NCBI RefSeq assembly: GCF_900169715.1 | Contig: NZ_LT835159.1 | Location: 124,001-188,000 of the forward strand | DNA: 64,000 nucleotides | Source of the DNA: Kocuria massiliensis | GTDB lineage: Bacteria > Actinomycetota > Actinomycetes > Actinomycetales > Micrococcaceae | Reading direction: 5' to 3' | Part shown: positions 45,029 through 54,232 of the stretch, in pieces | Position numbering within the stretch: position 1 is the first letter of the stretch | How the letters are laid out: the number at the start of each line of letters is the position of its first letter | The notes under the pieces: model-generated | Databases searched by the model: none | The model's input: the letters and a program-made list of their open reading frames with translations, nothing else | Told to the model about the DNA's origin: nothing | Program-made: the position numbers and the translations under genes

Positions 45029-46215
45029 GTTCAACCCTGTTGACGGGAATCTCCGAGCTGGTCACCAACGATCCCGAGGCGGGTCACGGCAAGCTCGGAT
45101 TGATAGAAGACGCCGCCGTGGTTCTCGACGGCGAGACGGTCGCTTGGGTCGGGCCGCGTTCGCAAGCTCCGGCGGCGGATACGGCTCGAGACCTTGGGGG
45201 ACGCGCCGTTCTGCCGGGCTTCGTGGAATCGCACTCCCACATGGTCTTTTCGGGCGACCGTTCGGAAGAATTTGCTGCTCGAATGGCTGGGCAGAAGTAC
45301 ACCGCCGGTGGGATTCGTGGGACCGTGAAGCACACCCGCGAGGCCAGCGAGGAACACCTGCGTGCCAACATGCAGCGCCTCGTCAACGAGTCCTTGCGTT
45401 CTGGGACCACCACCGTGGAGTGCAAGTCCGGATACGGCCAGTCCGTGGAGTCCGAGCTGCGTAGCCTCGAGGTGGCGGGCTCGCTGGCGGATGAGGTGAC
45501 GCTCCTCGCCGCCCACGTGGTGCCCCCGGAATATGAAGGGGACACCGACGCCTACGTTCGGGTGGCTGTCGAGGAGATCATTCCCCGATGCGCCGAGAAG
45601 GCGACGTGGATCGACGTCTTCTGTGAACAAGGTGCCTTTGACGAGTCGCAATCCCGCAAGGTGCTCCAAGCCGGTATCGACCACGGTTTAACCCCCCGAG
45701 TGCACGGGAACCAGCTCCATCAGGGGCCGGGCGTGCAGCTCGCGGTCGAACTTGGTGCAGCGTCGGTGGACCACGTCGTCCACATCAATGATGCCGACAT
45801 CGAAGCGCTCGCCTCGAGCGACACCGTCGCGACGCTCCTCCCTGGGGCCGATTTCTCGACCCGCAATGAATATCCCAATGCACGCGGCCTCCTGGACGCC
45901 GGGGTGACCGTCGCGCTCGGTGCCGACTGCAATCCGGGAACCAGCTACACCACCAGTCTGCCGTTCTGCATCGCGATTGCCGTGAGAGATCTGCACATGA
46001 CGGCGGACGAGGCGGTCTGGGCGGCAACCGCCGGTGGGGCACGGGCTCTTCGACGGAACGACGTCGGATCCCTTCGCCCCGGCACGAGGGCCGATCTCGT
46101 GGCATTAGACGCACCCAACCACCTGCACCTCGCGTATCGGCCCGGTGTGCCGCTGGTGTCCACGGTGTGGCAGCGGGGGCGTCTCGCATATCAGGCTTCG
46201 GAGGTGACGTCATGA
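45025..46215 (+). CDS. hutI: Imidazolonepropionase
   Basis: 396 aa amidohydrolase opening the ring of imidazolonepropionate to N-formimino-glutamate. Metal ligands are visible in [12 protein letters not shown] (His70, His72), [18 protein letters not shown] and GADCNPG. Starts inside the hutU stop (ATGA), as in tightly coupled hut operons. It is co-transcribed with hutU, hutG and hutH. Confidence 0.95.
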   Translation: MSSTLLTGISELVTNDPEAGHGKLGLIEDAAVVLDGETVAWVGPRSQAPAADTARDLGGRAVLPGFVESHSHMVFSGDRSEEFAARMAGQKYTAGGIRGTVKHTREASEEHLRANMQRLVNESLRSGTTTVECKSGYGQSVESELRSLEVAGSLADEVTLLAAHVVPPEYEGDTDAYVRVAVEEIIPRCAEKATWIDVFCEQGAFDESQSRKVLQAGIDHGLTPRVHGNQLHQGPGVQLAVELGAASVDHVVHINDADIEALASSDTVATLLPGADFSTRNEYPNARGLLDAGVTVALGADCNPGTSYTTSLPFCIAIAVRDLHMTADEAVWAATAGGARALRRNDVGSLRPGTRADLVALDAPNHLHLAYRPGVPLVSTVWQRGRLAYQASEVTS

Positions 46216-47222
46216 CGAATTCGATGGATCGTAGTGCTCTCACAGTGGACCAATCGGCCGCGGAATGGACCGGTCGCATCGACGGCGACGGCCGCGAACA
46301 CCGCAGGTGGCACCAAGTGGTTTCCCCATACACCGCGCAGGCCGAACGGGAAGCTCCGGGTGGCGTGGTCTACCTGGGTTTCTCGAGCGACGAGGGAGTC
46401 GAGAGGAATAAGGGCCGGCGGGGTGCCGCGGCCGGTCCGCAGGCACTCCGTGGTGCGCTCGGTGGATTAGCTCTCGCCGATCAAGACGCGGACATCCGCG
46501 CTTGGGACGCGGGAACCGTTGCCGTCACTGACGATCAGCTCGAAGCGGGTCAGAAACGATTGGGCGAGGCAGTACGTCGCGTCATCGATGCGCAACGTCT
46601 CCCCATCATTCTGGGAGGCGGTCACGAAATCGCCTTCGGGACGTATCAAGGAGTGGCCGCGTCTGCCCGTCGCCAGGGCAAGAGGCTCGGGGTCTTGAAC
46701 CTCGATGCACACTTTGATCTTCGACCGGACCCAGTCCCCAGTTCGGGAACGCCTTTCCGTCAGATGCTCGAGACCGAAGAGGCGGGCGGCGGAGACTTCC
46801 AGTATTCGGTGTTGGGCATCAGCCAGCCGAGTAATACACAGATCTTGTTCGACACGGCAGAGAAGTACGGCGTCCGGTATCTGCTGGATGAGCACTGTTC
46901 CGTTGCCGACCGTGAGCGAGTTCGAGAGTTTGTGGCCGGGGTTCTCGACGACGTCGACCTCCTTTACCTAACCATCGACCTTGACGGTCTCCCCGCGTCG
47001 ACCGCGCCCGGTGTCAGCGCCCCCGCGGCCTACGGCGTCCCCCTGGAAAATATTCAACTGGCCTGCGACCTCGCGGCCTCGAGCGGAAAACTCGCGGCCT
47101 GCGACGTCGCCGAACTCAACCCCACGTACGACATCGACGGACGGACCGCGCGCACCGCCGCGCGCCTGGTCCACCGTATTGCGACCGCATCGCAGAACTC
47201 AGAGCTAGGAGCAACCTCATGA
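46212..47222 (+). CDS. hutG: Formimidoylglutamase (ureohydrolase family)
   Basis: 336 aa from ATG 46212 with GGAGGTGAC upstream. The binuclear Mn ligands of the arginase fold are present: GGGHE (His138), DAHFDLR (Asp165, His167, Asp169) and [10 protein letters not shown]. The product cleaves formiminoglutamate to glutamate and formamide, completing the pathway. Overlaps hutI by 4 bp and hutH by 4 bp. No hutF is present, consistent with the one-step HutG route. Confidence 0.93.
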   Translation: MTNSMDRSALTVDQSAAEWTGRIDGDGREHRRWHQVVSPYTAQAEREAPGGVVYLGFSSDEGVERNKGRRGAAAGPQALRGALGGLALADQDADIRAWDAGTVAVTDDQLEAGQKRLGEAVRRVIDAQRLPIILGGGHEIAFGTYQGVAASARRQGKRLGVLNLDAHFDLRPDPVPSSGTPFRQMLETEEAGGGDFQYSVLGISQPSNTQILFDTAEKYGVRYLLDEHCSVADRERVREFVAGVLDDVDLLYLTIDLDGLPASTAPGVSAPAAYGVPLENIQLACDLAASSGKLAACDVAELNPTYDIDGRTARTAARLVHRIATASQNSELGATS

Positions 47223-48790
47223 ATCAATCGACCCAACATGAATCCGACCAGCGGCCCGAGGTCGTCGTCGGTGTGGGTGCCGTGAGCTTCCAAGACGTCG
47301 TCGACGTCGCGCGCCACGATGCCACGGTCCGACTCTCCGATGAAGCCTTGCAAGCAATACAGGAGTCCAGCGAACGCATCACCGAGCTCGCGAACTTCGA
47401 CCGCCCGGTCTACGGCGTCTCGACTGGATTTGGCGCGCTCGCGAGCCGTCACATTCCGCAGGAGATGCGCCGTCAGCTGCAACGCGGCCTGATTCGCTCC
47501 CACGCGGCGGGTTCCGGTCCCGAGGTCGAACGTGAAGTCATTCGCGCCTTGATGTTGTTGCGGCTCTCTACTCTCGCCACGGGTCGAACCGGGGTGCGCC
47601 CCGAGGTGGCCCGGGCCTATGCGGACATGCTCAGTGCAGGGATCACCCCGGTCGTGCACGAATACGGTTCGCTCGGATGTTCCGGAGACCTCGCGCCGTT
47701 GGCTCACTGCGCGCTCGCGATAATTGGTGAAGGCCCTGTTCGTACTCGCGATGGCGAATTGACGACGTCGGCCGAGGCACTCTCGGCGGCCGGCCTGGAA
47801 CCCGTGGTCCTCGCGGAGAAGGAAGGCCTGGCGCTCATCAACGGAACCGACGGCATGCTCGGTCAGCTCGTGCTCGCCCTGAACGACCTCGACCGCTTGA
47901 TGCGACTCGCCGACTTGGCCGCCGCCATGTCGGTTGAGGGCCAGCTCGGGACCGATCGCGTCTTCCAGGCCGATCTTCAAGCCTTGCGCCCGCACCCTGG
48001 CCAGGCAGCCGCGGCCGCGAACATGACGTCGATTCTGACGGATTCCGGAATCGTTTTCAGCCACAAGGGTGACGACTGCACGTACGTCCAAGACGCCTAC
48101 TCATTGCGGTGTTCCCCGCAGGTTGCCGGTGCCGCTCGAGACACCATCGAACACGCACGCATGGTCGCCGGGCGTGAGCTCGCCGCGGCGGTGGACAATC
48201 CCGTCGTGACCTTGGATGGCAGGGTCGAGTCCAACGGCAATTTCCATGGCGCCCCCGTCGCGTACGTGCTGGACTTCTTGGCCATCGCGGTTGCCGATAC
48301 CGCTTCCATCTCGGAGCGCCGCACGGACCGGTTCTTGGATGTCGCTCGCAACCGAGGCCTGCCGCCTTTCCTGGCCGACGACGCCGGCGTCGATTCCGGC
48401 CACATGATCGCTCAGTACACGCAGGCGGCTATCGTCTCCGAACTCAAACGCCTGGCCAACCCGGCTTCGGTGGACTCGATTCCGTCCTCGGCGATGCAAG
48501 AAGATCACGTGTCGATGGGCTGGTCCGCGGCTCGCAAGCTCCGGAAGGCCATCGACGGGCTCAACCGGGTGCTCGCGATCGAGATTCTCACAGCCGCCCG
48601 CGGTATCGACCTGCGCGAGCACGACGCCGCCCCGGCCACATCCGCAGTGATCGCCGCAATCCGCGAGGCCGGAGTCGAGGGGCCCGGGCCTGATCGATTC
48701 CTCTCGCCGGAGATCGAAACGGTGGTGGAGCTGGTGTCCTCCGGGGCTCTTCTCGAGACGCTCGAGACGGTGACCGGCGAACTGCGCTAG
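47219..48790 (+). CDS. hutH: Histidine ammonia-lyase
   Basis: 523 aa. First pathway step, histidine to urocanate plus ammonia. Catalytic Tyr65 is in VYGVSTGFG. The tripeptide that cyclises to the MIO cofactor is Cys154-Ser155-Gly156 (GSLGCSGDLAPLAH), rather than the textbook Ala-Ser-Gly. I believe this is a variant shared by other actinobacterial enzymes. A later conserved segment is NPASVDSIPSSAMQEDHVSMG. Last gene of the operon, followed by a strong terminator. Confidence 0.96.
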   Translation: MNQSTQHESDQRPEVVVGVGAVSFQDVVDVARHDATVRLSDEALQAIQESSERITELANFDRPVYGVSTGFGALASRHIPQEMRRQLQRGLIRSHAAGSGPEVEREVIRALMLLRLSTLATGRTGVRPEVARAYADMLSAGITPVVHEYGSLGCSGDLAPLAHCALAIIGEGPVRTRDGELTTSAEALSAAGLEPVVLAEKEGLALINGTDGMLGQLVLALNDLDRLMRLADLAAAMSVEGQLGTDRVFQADLQALRPHPGQAAAAANMTSILTDSGIVFSHKGDDCTYVQDAYSLRCSPQVAGAARDTIEHARMVAGRELAAAVDNPVVTLDGRVESNGNFHGAPVAYVLDFLAIAVADTASISERRTDRFLDVARNRGLPPFLADDAGVDSGHMIAQYTQAAIVSELKRLANPASVDSIPSSAMQEDHVSMGWSAARKLRKAIDGLNRVLAIEILTAARGIDLREHDAAPATSAVIAAIREAGVEGPGPDRFLSPEIETVVELVSSGALLETLETVTGELR

Positions 48791-48807
48791 GTCTTTGCTG
48801 CGGTAAC

Positions 48808-48849
48808 GCGAAGGGGCCGTCGCCGACGAGTCGGTGACGGCCCCTTCGC
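48808..48849. terminator. Terminator of the hut operon
   Basis: 19-bp arms with one mismatch (48808-48826 and 48831-48849), GCGAAGGGGCCGTC / GACGGCCCCTTCGC core, 4-nt loop, followed by TTTGCG. Located 18 bp after hutH. Confidence 0.85.
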
Positions 48850-49183
48850 TTTGCGCGGCCCGCGGGCCGGCCTTATGGCGCGCTACCTAATTGGCTACAC
48901 AAGTATCATGGCCACTTCCCGTACACCGTGTGGCAGCCCGGTGACTTCCGGGCGATTGGGCAACGTCCTGGTTAATACCTTTCATTACAGCCACCCCTAC
49001 CTCGGGCGTCCGATCAAGGGGCAGCTCATGCAGGGCGAAGGCATACGCACGAGTGCTTTGGATCTCGAGCGTACTGAGCTAGATCAAATTCCGGCAGGGC
49101 CGTCCCAGACTAGTCGAGGCGAACGTTCAACAGTTGGTATTTGAGCTCTCTGTGTGCGTTGCCGTGACGATTTGTCAGTAGCG
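48850..49183. other. Intergenic, edge of lower-GC island
   Basis: 334 bp with no convincing gene. The open frame 48851-49144 has no ribosome site or known motif. Base composition begins to fall here relative to the hut operon. Confidence 0.5.
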
Positions 49184-50011
49184 CTATTTCACAGACTGGA
49201 GAACGTTCTGGATAAAGGAGTAGCTCTGGGCAAGAATCTCGTCGATACTCCGTTCGTCGCCGAAAACATGGGCCTCGTGCTCAACGACAAGGTAACCATC
49301 GAATCCACATTGCCTCAACGCTTTCACCATGGCAGGAAAATCGATGTTTCCTGCACCCAGCGGCGGGAACGTGAATCGATCTGGGTTTCCCTCACCGTCC
49401 TTGAGGGCAGCAATCAGAGTCCGGTCCCCCAGGTTTCGGGCTGCGGAAGTAACATCATGTGTGGTTACTTCCAGGTGGGAGGGGTCAAAGCTCACGCCCA
49501 AGTTGGGAACAGCATTTAGGATCTTCAAAGTTTCGTCAGTGGAGGAAATTAGTTGCCCGACAATCGGCTCTAGACCAACGGCCACACCTAGACTTGAGCA
49601 CTGGTCCACTACCTGCTTCAAAGACTCGATGAAAGCATTGGTTTCGCCAGCTACACCACCGGTCCCTAGCCCTGAGTCTTCTCGCGCATCGCCGGCAATC
49701 ACATGTATGAGGGGCGCACCCAGGTCAACCGACTTCTGGGCAAGGTCAATTGTCCAATCGATAGCTTCGGACCGCCGGGCAGGATCAGGGTTAGCCAGTC
49801 CCTCTCTGTGTGCCGCAATGGAACTTACTGCATCAGTCGCAGCGATCTTGTTGATTTCCTCTAATGTAGTTTCTGGTGTGATGTGAGGCTCTGCCCACGG
49901 CAATGTCTCTGCATTTAGCTCTGCCTTTTCGAAACCTGCATCTTGGATTCGCTTGATGGCTGTTAGAACTGGCTCTCCGCTGAACAGTCCTGTGTGGAAA
50001 CTTGTCTTCAA
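49184..50011 (-). CDS. TIM-barrel sugar-phosphate isomerase/epimerase-like protein (IolE/IolI type)
   Basis: 275 aa. The start is TTG 50011, with AGGAG 8 nt upstream; the frame is open further but without a site. AP-endonuclease-2-like TIM barrel: metal-ligand segments are GVAVGLEPIVG (Glu), VSFDPSHLEV (Asp, His), AALKDGEG, and YLVVEHE (Glu). Members include inosose dehydratase, inosose isomerase and keto-sugar epimerases. It is transcribed with the IclR gene and divergent from the catabolic operon, so it likely acts in the same pathway. Confidence 0.8.
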   Translation of the reverse strand: MKTSFHTGLFSGEPVLTAIKRIQDAGFEKAELNAETLPWAEPHITPETTLEEINKIAATDAVSSIAAHREGLANPDPARRSEAIDWTIDLAQKSVDLGAPLIHVIAGDAREDSGLGTGGVAGETNAFIESLKQVVDQCSSLGVAVGLEPIVGQLISSTDETLKILNAVPNLGVSFDPSHLEVTTHDVTSAARNLGDRTLIAALKDGEGNPDRFTFPPLGAGNIDFPAMVKALRQCGFDGYLVVEHEAHVFGDERSIDEILAQSYSFIQNVLQSVK

Positions 50012-50036
50012 GTCAACGCTCCTGTTGTTGGTTGTT

Positions 50037-50855
50037 TTAGTCTGCTTGTTCTCCGAGTGCCAAGGTGACCGAAGATGCTGGGTGGCGCTCAATTGGTCCA
50101 CCTAAGCGTTCTGTGACTGCGCGACTGGCAGCGATAACCTGGTCGGCAATTGCTTCGACTCGAGAGATATCCATGCGGTGAATTGGCCCGGAGACGCCTA
50201 GACTTCCCGCCACGGTGCCGTCCACGCCAAATACCGGCGAGGCCACGCATCTGACGCCTGAGTTGTACTCCTCATCATCGACCGCGTAGCCACGTTCTAC
50301 TGTGGCCACCAAATCGCGATTGAGGTCCTCCAGCGACGTAAGGGTCCGAATAGTGAATTTTTCTAACGGGTGCGTAAGCCACTGCCTTCTGTCTTCCTCC
50401 GGTAAATGCGCCAAGATAGCTTTTCCAGTCGAGGTGGCATGCATCGGTGGTCGACTACCAATTTCTGTATCAACCGAGACACGGAACGAAGCCTTGCGTT
50501 GCAAAATGTAGACCGGACCCTGAGTGGTTACCTGGGAAACATGGACTGATTCTCCCGTAAGCCCGACCAGCAATTCGCATACTTCTTCGGAGGCTAATCT
50601 AACGTCGAGACGGCGTAGCGCCGCACCGGTTATAGATACCAATTTCGCCGAGGCTCTGTACCGCTTGGTGTCGTGGTCTTGTTGCACATATCCGCGGTGA
50701 ATCAATGTCTTCAAGATTCTGTGGGCATTACCCTTGTCGATCTCGAGCTGGGCCGCAAGCCCACTGACACCGAGGCCCGAGTCGCTCAGCGAGAGCGCTT
50801 CCAAAAGGTCCAGTCCTGTTTCTAATGATCCGCTACGAGGTTTCGCATTACTCAC
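50037..50855 (-). CDS. IclR-family regulator of the adjacent catabolic cluster
   Basis: 272 aa. A winged helix-turn-helix (about 8-70: LGVSGLAAQLEIDKGNAHRILKTLIHRGYV) is followed by the IclR ligand domain with PMHATSTGKAILAHLPEEDRRQWL and the GYAVDDEEYNSGVRCVASPVF signature. Immediately precedes the TIM-barrel gene and is divergent from the main operon. By position it responds to a pathway substrate or intermediate. Confidence 0.88.
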   Translation of the reverse strand: MSNAKPRSGSLETGLDLLEALSLSDSGLGVSGLAAQLEIDKGNAHRILKTLIHRGYVQQDHDTKRYRASAKLVSITGAALRRLDVRLASEEVCELLVGLTGESVHVSQVTTQGPVYILQRKASFRVSVDTEIGSRPPMHATSTGKAILAHLPEEDRRQWLTHPLEKFTIRTLTSLEDLNRDLVATVERGYAVDDEEYNSGVRCVASPVFGVDGTVAGSLGVSGPIHRMDISRVEAIADQVIAASRAVTERLGGPIERHPASSVTLALGEQAD

Positions 50856-50870
50856 AGCTACACGCTATGT

Positions 50871-51066
50871 GCAGTGTTGTCTCAAAGTCAACGAAGTTGT
50901 CTATCTCTTGAAGTTCACATGAGATGTGCGCCAGTCAGGCGCCCAAAGTGCCAGTTTCCGGTGCCCCGCTGACGACTGAGGACCTGCGTTGGGAGTCCCT
51001 TTCCCTTTGGTGGGGCGCAAATCTCCCAACTCGGAGGGGGCGTTGTGTATGGAACAACAGTGTTGT
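50871..51066. promoter_or_regulatory. Candidate IclR binding sites
   Basis: The perfect 13-bp palindrome ACAAC-AGT-GTTGT at 51054-51066 lies in front of the rightward operon. Its 9-bp half CAGTGTTGT recurs exactly at 50872-50880, 16 bp upstream of the iclR start. TATGGA/TCCATA arms (51048-51053 and 51073-51078) flank the first site. The two copies bracket the 357-bp divergent region. Confidence 0.5.
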
Positions 51067-51212
51067 ACAGTCTCCATATCGTTACATGTGTCGCACGGCA
51101 CATGAATGGTGGATGCCCGTCGCAAACTCTGCGATCAGGATTCTGCGTGGAGTTGCTCCACGTGGTGCATGGCACCGCCAGATGACCGCACGCAAGGCAA
51201 GGTATGAATTAG

Positions 51213-52247
51213 ATGGCTTCAGAAAATAGGCCAGAAATCGGCATCGCTGTCGTGGGCACCGGGGTAATGGGGGCAGATCATCTACGGAGAATCCCGGAGT
51301 CTATCGCCGGGGCTCGAGTGGTGGCCGTAGTCGATGCAGACCCGATCCGGGCTGAAGAGGCGGCAAAACTCGCTCCTGGGGCCAAAGTTGCGGGTTCCCT
51401 CACCGAAGCATTGGACCGAGGCGATGTCGACGGAGTCCTCATCGCGACGCCAGGGAGCACTCACTATCCGATCGTCATGGAAGCCCTAAACGCCGGAGTT
51501 CCGATTCTTTGCGAGAAACCGTTGACGGAGGATGCTATCTCCGCAAAGAAGATCGTCGATGCTGAGACTGAACTTGGTAAACGTCTAATCCAGGTGGGTT
51601 TCATGCGTCGGTTTGACCGGCAGTACAAAGAGGTTAAGAGCGCTATCTGTGGGGGTGAGCTCGGAGACGCCCTGGTCGGACGCTTTGTCCACCGACTCGA
51701 AGTTGCCCCTCCTCGCTTTGCCGAGGAAGACCTCATCCCAGAATCCTCGGTCCACGAATTTGATACCGCCCGTTGGCTTTTTGACGAAGAGGTGGCATCT
51801 GTAGAGGTTCTGAAACCGAGGAACAACCGATTTGCAGCTGCAGGACTTCCAGGACCGCAGCTTCTGGTAATCCGGATGGTTTCTCAGGGAATCATCGTCG
51901 TTGAGGCCAACCTTGACTGCTCATACGGGTACGAGGTGTCGGGTGAGATCACATTGGAGAAGGGGACTTTGGAGTTCGGTCGGCCGGACGGAGTTACATA
52001 CCGCCAGAAGCGCTCAGTATCCCACTGCGTGCCACCGGACTTTCGTGGGCGCTTTCTTGATGCCTACAACGACGAGATTCAAGCATGGGTCGACGGAATC
52101 CATGCCAATCGGATTACCGGACCGAGTGCGTGGGATGGATACGCTGCCACGGTTGTCGTTGAAACAGGAGTCCGGGCTCAACGTTCCGGAAAGATCGAAC
52201 CGGTCAACTTACCCGAAAAGCCCGATTTCTACACGCAGACGGACTGA
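51213..52247 (+). CDS. Gfo/Idh/MocA-family dehydrogenase (inositol 2-dehydrogenase-like)
   Basis: 344 aa. An N-terminal Rossmann fold (GIAVVGTGVMGADHLRRI) binds NAD(P). The catalytic Lys is in the EKPLTED motif, and VGFMRRFDRQY and SSVHEFDTARWLF contain the His/Asp sugar-binding motifs seen in IolG. The product oxidises a cyclic polyol or aldose carbon to ketone or lactone. Start ATG 51213 is preceded by AAGGCAAGG. First gene of the rightward operon. Confidence 0.87.
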   Translation: MASENRPEIGIAVVGTGVMGADHLRRIPESIAGARVVAVVDADPIRAEEAAKLAPGAKVAGSLTEALDRGDVDGVLIATPGSTHYPIVMEALNAGVPILCEKPLTEDAISAKKIVDAETELGKRLIQVGFMRRFDRQYKEVKSAICGGELGDALVGRFVHRLEVAPPRFAEEDLIPESSVHEFDTARWLFDEEVASVEVLKPRNNRFAAAGLPGPQLLVIRMVSQGIIVVEANLDCSYGYEVSGEITLEKGTLEFGRPDGVTYRQKRSVSHCVPPDFRGRFLDAYNDEIQAWVDGIHANRITGPSAWDGYAATVVVETGVRAQRSGKIEPVNLPEKPDFYTQTD

Positions 52248-52318
52248 TCGTCCCAGACATCCGCATGCACACTTCATGTCAAAACTCAGTAAACCGCTAT
52301 GACCACTCGAGGTTTCTT

Positions 52319-54229
52319 ATGAATGAGACTCCCACTGCAGCGACTACCTCCTCGATCATCGAAGAGCGGCGCAGCCGTGCCCAAGCAATCGTAGACGCAG
52401 GTTCGGTGCAGGCAGCACTTGAAAACAGGACTCTTCCCAAACACGTCAATCTGACCTTGTCCGAGGCTGTCATCATCGGACTACTCCTGCAGAACGTCCG
52501 CACCTTCATCGGAATCTTTGGCCACGGGTCTACCGACCTGGGCGAAGTCATGCGGGTGTATGAGGAAGTCGGGGCGTTGAAAACCTATCCCGTCCGCAAC
52601 GAGGTTGAGGCAGCACACGCTGCCACGTCATTGCGATGGACAACCGGAACAAAATCCGCTGTCTTTACATCCATAGGCCCTGGGGGCTTGCAGGCTATGG
52701 CGGGAAGCTTGGCCGCCAGCAGCGACGGGGTCGGGGTGTGGCATATATACGCTGATGAAACCACCGAAGCCGAAGGCCCCAACATGCAGCAGATCCCGGG
52801 GGAAGGCCAGGAAAAATTCCTCAAACTGACCTCTTCCATGGGGCCTGCATACACCATGCATACGCCCTGGGCTCTTCCCGAAGCGCTTCGACAGGGACTG
52901 AACACCGTAGATGACCCCCATCATGCGAGGCCTTTTTACCTGTTGCTGCCTATCAACACCCAGCCCCAAAAAGTCAAGATGAATCTCGGGGCACTACCGA
53001 CGGTGCCTCCTGCAAGCCTTGGTGCTGCTGCAGACAATGGTCAGTACGATGAGGCTGCCAAAATCCTCATGGCAGCAGAAAAGGTCGTCGTACGTGTTGG
53101 TGGGGGCGCCCGCGGCGCAGGAGACGAGATCGAGGAGATCCTTCCTCTGGTGGACGGCTTCGCCATAACTTCTCCGATAGCATCCGGGACGATCCCATAC
53201 TCGCATCCGAGAAATCTCACAGTCGGTGGGACCAAAGGGTCCATCAGCGGAAACTTCGCGATGGAAAATGCTGATGTTCTACTAGCTATCGGAAGCCGGG
53301 GAGTATGCCAATCGGACATGTCTCGTACCGGCTACCCCCGTGTCCAACGCGTCATCAACGTCAACGCGGATCCCCATGACGCGGTCCATTACAACCACGC
53401 GATCCCGCTGTGGGGCGATGCCAAGCTGACCCTCCAAGGCCTAATCAAGGCGCTGAAAACTCGAGGAGCCAAAGAACACGATCTCGACAGTCAGTGGGCA
53501 GTGGAAGCCCTTGAGGCCTGGGAGAAGTGGGAAACATTCAAACATCAAAGGTTCGAGAACCCTGTCATCAAAGACGAGGTATGGGGTCGTGAGGTCCTGA
53601 CCCAACCAGCAGCGTTAAAAACTGTTGTTGATTGGGCCAATCAGCACGAAGACGCTGTCCTATTTTACGACGCCGGTGATGTCCAGGCGAACGGTTTCCA
53701 GGTGGCAGAAGACAATGCTGTTGGTAAGACGATTACCGAAACCGGAGCAAGCTACATGGGCTTTGCCGCGAGCTCGGTCCTTTCCAGCGGCATCGCGGGA
53801 GGAGAATTCTTCGCCCTCGGAATGACAGGTGATGGAAGCTTCTCCATGAACCCTCAAGTACTCATCGACGGTATTCAGCATGGGGCCCGTGGGGTCGTTG
53901 TGTTGTTTGATAACCGTCGTCAAGGGGCCATCTCATCTCTGCAACTTGATCAATTCGGCATTGACTATGCCACTAATGACCAAGTCGAGGTCGACTATCA
54001 AGCTTGGGCACGATCAATTAAGGGAGTCCAAGGGCTACACGGCGGATACACAACAGAAGAACTTAGTGCTGCTCTGACCAAAGCCTATGAATACAACGGC
54101 CTGTCTCTTATCCATCTTCCCATCTATTTCGGTCCCAACGAACTAGGTGGGCTTGGCTCCTTTGGCCGATGGAATGTCGGTCCTTGGGTGGGAGACACAG
54201 AAAATCTTCGTCATCAACTGGAGGTCTGA
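52319..54229 (+). CDS. ThDP-dependent enzyme related to IolD (trihydroxycyclohexanedione hydrolase)
   Basis: 636 aa from ATG 52319 with CGAGG upstream. Three acetolactate-synthase-like domains. The N-terminal Pyr domain has TFIGIFGHGSTDLGEV and catalytic Glu95 in RNEVEAAHAA, then SIGPGGLQAM. The central domain has RVGGGARGAG. The C-terminal PP domain has the ThDP motif TGDGSFSMNPQVLIDG ending in DNRRQG. IolD hydrolytically opens the diketo ring of inositol catabolism; this is a divergent member, so a related C-C cleaving or decarboxylating reaction is possible. Only 4 bp separate it from the dehydrogenase gene downstream. Confidence 0.85.
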   Translation: MNETPTAATTSSIIEERRSRAQAIVDAGSVQAALENRTLPKHVNLTLSEAVIIGLLLQNVRTFIGIFGHGSTDLGEVMRVYEEVGALKTYPVRNEVEAAHAATSLRWTTGTKSAVFTSIGPGGLQAMAGSLAASSDGVGVWHIYADETTEAEGPNMQQIPGEGQEKFLKLTSSMGPAYTMHTPWALPEALRQGLNTVDDPHHARPFYLLLPINTQPQKVKMNLGALPTVPPASLGAAADNGQYDEAAKILMAAEKVVVRVGGGARGAGDEIEEILPLVDGFAITSPIASGTIPYSHPRNLTVGGTKGSISGNFAMENADVLLAIGSRGVCQSDMSRTGYPRVQRVINVNADPHDAVHYNHAIPLWGDAKLTLQGLIKALKTRGAKEHDLDSQWAVEALEAWEKWETFKHQRFENPVIKDEVWGREVLTQPAALKTVVDWANQHEDAVLFYDAGDVQANGFQVAEDNAVGKTITETGASYMGFAASSVLSSGIAGGEFFALGMTGDGSFSMNPQVLIDGIQHGARGVVVLFDNRRQGAISSLQLDQFGIDYATNDQVEVDYQAWARSIKGVQGLHGGYTTEELSAALTKAYEYNGLSLIHLPIYFGPNELGGLGSFGRWNVGPWVGDTENLRHQLEV

Positions 54230-54232
54230 ACA

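Noticed and set aside
48851-49144. Possible 97-codon gene after the hut operon
   Set aside because: No ribosome site, begins inside the terminator region, and no recognisable motif.
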